Shown here: positions 3,740 to 5,252 of the stretch, piece by piece
Numbering within the stretch: the stretch's first letter is position 1
How the letters are laid out: each line of letters starts with the position of its first letter
Assembly (NCBI GenBank): GCA_031270205.1
Contig: JAISYA010000086.1
Span: forward strand, 1-5,252
Direction of reading: 5' to 3'
DNA from: Treponema sp.
GTDB lineage: Bacteria; Spirochaetota; Spirochaetia; Treponematales; Breznakiellaceae
Length of the DNA stretch: 5,252 nt
The notes under the pieces: model-generated
Database searches by the model: none
What the model was told of the DNA's origin: nothing
The model's input: only the letters and a program-made list of their open reading frames with translations
Translations under genes and position numbers: made by a program

Positions 3740-5252
3740 CTATCTCGCGTACTCCGTAATCCGCGTCTCGCGGATAATCGTTACTTTGATGCGGCCCGGA
3801 TAGCGCAGATCGTTTTCGATCTTTTGGGCGATTTCCTTGGCCAGTCTCCGCGCCTGATCTTCGGTAACGGCGTCGTTGTTCACGATGATACGCAGCTCGC
3901 GGCCCGCCTGGATCGCGAAGGCTTTGTCCACGCCGGTGAAACTGATGGCAATACCTTCGAGCGTTTCAAGGCGCTTGATGTAATTATCCAGGGTTTCGCG
4001 GCGTGCGCCGGGGCGGGCGGCGGAAATAGCGTCGGCAATCTGTATCAGCACCGCCTCAATGCAGGTCGGCTCAATGTCGTTGTGGTGGCTGCCGATGGCG
4101 TTGATAATCCGCGGGTCTTCACCCATTTTCCGGGCCAGGTCCATGCCCACTTCCGCGTGGTTCAGGTCGGAGTCCGACTCCACCCCCTTGCCGATGTCGT
4201 GGAGCAGGGCCGCCCGCTTGGTCAGCTCGCGGTTGCATCCGATTTCGGCGGCCAGCATGCCGGCAATGTTCGCCACTTCCCGCGAATGGTTCAGCACGTT
4301 CTGCCCGTAACTGGTACGGAAATACAGCCGCCCCAGGGCGCGGATCGCGTCCTGCTTGATGTTGTGTATCCCCAAATCGAAGAGGACCTTTTCGCCCTCT
4401 TCAAATATCTTCTGGGAGGTCTCTTTGCTGACCTTGGTGACGACTTCTTCGATACGCGCCGGATGAATACGGCCGTCCAGGATAAGATGTTCCAGCGACA
4501 CCTTGGCGATTTCGCGCCGTACGGGGTCAAAGCAGGAAATAACCACCGCTTCCGGCGTATCGTCAATGATGATATCCACGCCGGTGAGCGTTTCCAGGGC
4601 GCGGATATTCCTGCCTTCCCGCCCGATGATTCTGCCCTTCATCTCGTCGTTGGGCAGGTTCACCGTGGCCACGGTTACGTCGCCGGTTACTTCCGTGGCA
4701 AGCCGCTGGATAGTGGCCACCAGGATGCTCCGCGCCTTTTTCTCCCCGGACAGGTTCGCTTCCTGCTCAATTTTGTTGATCAGCGCCTGGGCGTCGTGCC
4801 TGGCCTCGTTCTCCAGGCTCTGGATGATGAGGGCCTTGGCTTCTTCCACGCTCAGCCCGGAAATCCGCTCCAGTTCGGCGCGGTAGCGTTCCTCTTCTTT
4901 GGAAAGGGTATCCTCCCGATCCTGACAGGCCCTTTCCCGGTCCGCCAGCTGCTGCGCGGTCCGCTCAATCTGCGCGGTCTTTTTATCAATAGTTTCTTCT
5001 TTTTGGACGACGCGGCGTTCATACCGCTGTAGTTCAGCCCTTCGTTCCCGAGTCTCCCTCTCCTGCTGGTTCCGTTCACGGATAACTTGTTCTTTTGCCT
5101 CAAGAAGTATCTCTTTCTTTTTGGCTTCAGCTTCTTTTATCGCATCCTGTTTTATACGCTCGGCGCTCTGCTCCGATGCCGTAAGTTGAAATCTGGCGTA
5201 CAGCCATCTTATAGTCCAGCCTAAGGTTAACCCGGCAAGAGGGAGGATCACA
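3740..5252 (-). CDS. rny: Ribonuclease Y (rny), N-terminus cut by the window edge
   Basis: RNase Y is a membrane-anchored endoribonuclease that starts decay of many mRNAs at the inner face of the cytoplasmic membrane. About 503 residues are visible. These comprise the end of the N-terminal membrane helix (ILPLAGLTLGWTIRWLYARF), then a long Glu/Lys/Arg-rich coiled coil (about 25-165). A KH RNA-binding domain follows with GRIIGREGRNIR at 206-217. The HD hydrolase domain has His322 (NHSREVA), His351-Asp352 (LLHDIGKG), His389-His390 (IGSHHND) and Asp407 (IADAIS), the metal and catalytic residues expected of the superfamily. PGARRE (414-419) is a typical family motif. The end (GRIKVTIIRETRITEYAR) is complete. 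Usual length is about 510-520 aa, so only the first few to twenty residues are missing. A GTG at 5251 is in frame, but the true start is probably beyond the window. The gene is convergent with ssb. Confidence 0.96.
   Translation of the reverse strand, partial: VILPLAGLTLGWTIRWLYARFQLTASEQSAERIKQDAIKEAEAKKKEILLEAKEQVIRERNQQERETRERRAELQRYERRVVQKEETIDKKTAQIERTAQQLADRERACQDREDTLSKEEERYRAELERISGLSVEEAKALIIQSLENEARHDAQALINKIEQEANLSGEKKARSILVATIQRLATEVTGDVTVATVNLPNDEMKGRIIGREGRNIRALETLTGVDIIIDDTPEAVVISCFDPVRREIAKVSLEHLILDGRIHPARIEEVVTKVSKETSQKIFEEGEKVLFDLGIHNIKQDAIRALGRLYFRTSYGQNVLNHSREVANIAGMLAAEIGCNRELTKRAALLHDIGKGVESDSDLNHAEVGMDLARKMGEDPRIINAIGSHHNDIEPTCIEAVLIQIADAISAARPGARRETLDNYIKRLETLEGIAISFTGVDKAFAIQAGRELRIIVNNDAVTEDQARRLAKEIAQKIENDLRYPGRIKVTIIRETRITEYAR

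Noticed and set aside
3532..3762. Frameshifted SSB extension through the 21-bp repeats, entered at the seven-C run
   Set aside because: The normal frame already ends in a plausible tail with terminal Phe, and the extension would be strongly basic, unlike any SSB tail I know. Long open frames are expected in GC-rich DNA. Kept only as a note in the repeat finding.
3824..5032. A 402-codon open frame on the plus strand opposite rny
   Set aside because: The minus strand encodes unmistakable KH and HD motifs of RNase Y over this stretch; the plus-strand product has no recognisable domain and lacks a supported start.

Overview
The window looks like a piece of a spirochaete chromosome, most probably a Treponema relative of moderate to high GC such as those of insect guts. 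The main reason is the single-stranded DNA-binding protein, whose opening (MNNLNSILIEGNLVRDP) and FDIETWAKLAE segment match my recollection of treponemal SSBs. The RNase Y with its N-terminal membrane anchor and the corrinoid-activation gene also fit an anaerobe. This placement rests on recall of family sequences, not on a search.

Layout. On the minus strand, reading right to left from about 2977, come a RACo-type corrinoid-protein reductive activator (N-terminal [2Fe-2S] ferredoxin domain plus ASKHA ATPase domain), a DUF1638 protein starting 21 nt after it, and a 79-residue acidic orphan. The orphan appears to have its own sigma70-type promoter, whose -35 box contains the DUF1638 stop codon. 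A loose hairpin at 80-114 follows it. Bases 1-79 hold no feature I can support.

A 178-nt divergent intergenic region (2978-3155) separates this operon from ssb on the plus strand. It holds a candidate promoter for the activator operon and a 10-bp direct repeat with 24-bp period in front of ssb. Between the convergent ssb and rny genes, 3579-3739 is a very GC-rich spacer. It carries three tandem 21-bp repeats and a hairpin with a 14-bp perfect stem. The right third is rny (RNase Y) on the minus strand, complete at its C-terminus and cut by the window edge at its N-terminus.

How the genes work together. The activator and DUF1638 protein together point to corrinoid-dependent methyl transfer: ATP-driven return of Co(II) corrinoid proteins to Co(I), as in acetogenic CO2 fixation or demethylation of methylamines or methoxylated compounds. 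The methyltransferase and corrinoid protein themselves are not in the window. SSB and RNase Y are housekeeping functions (DNA replication and repair; mRNA turnover) with no evident link to the corrinoid genes. I do not see a clearly undescribed system. The most notable points are the orphan small gene with its own promoter beside a corrinoid operon, the tandem repeat cluster, and the non-acidic SSB tail.
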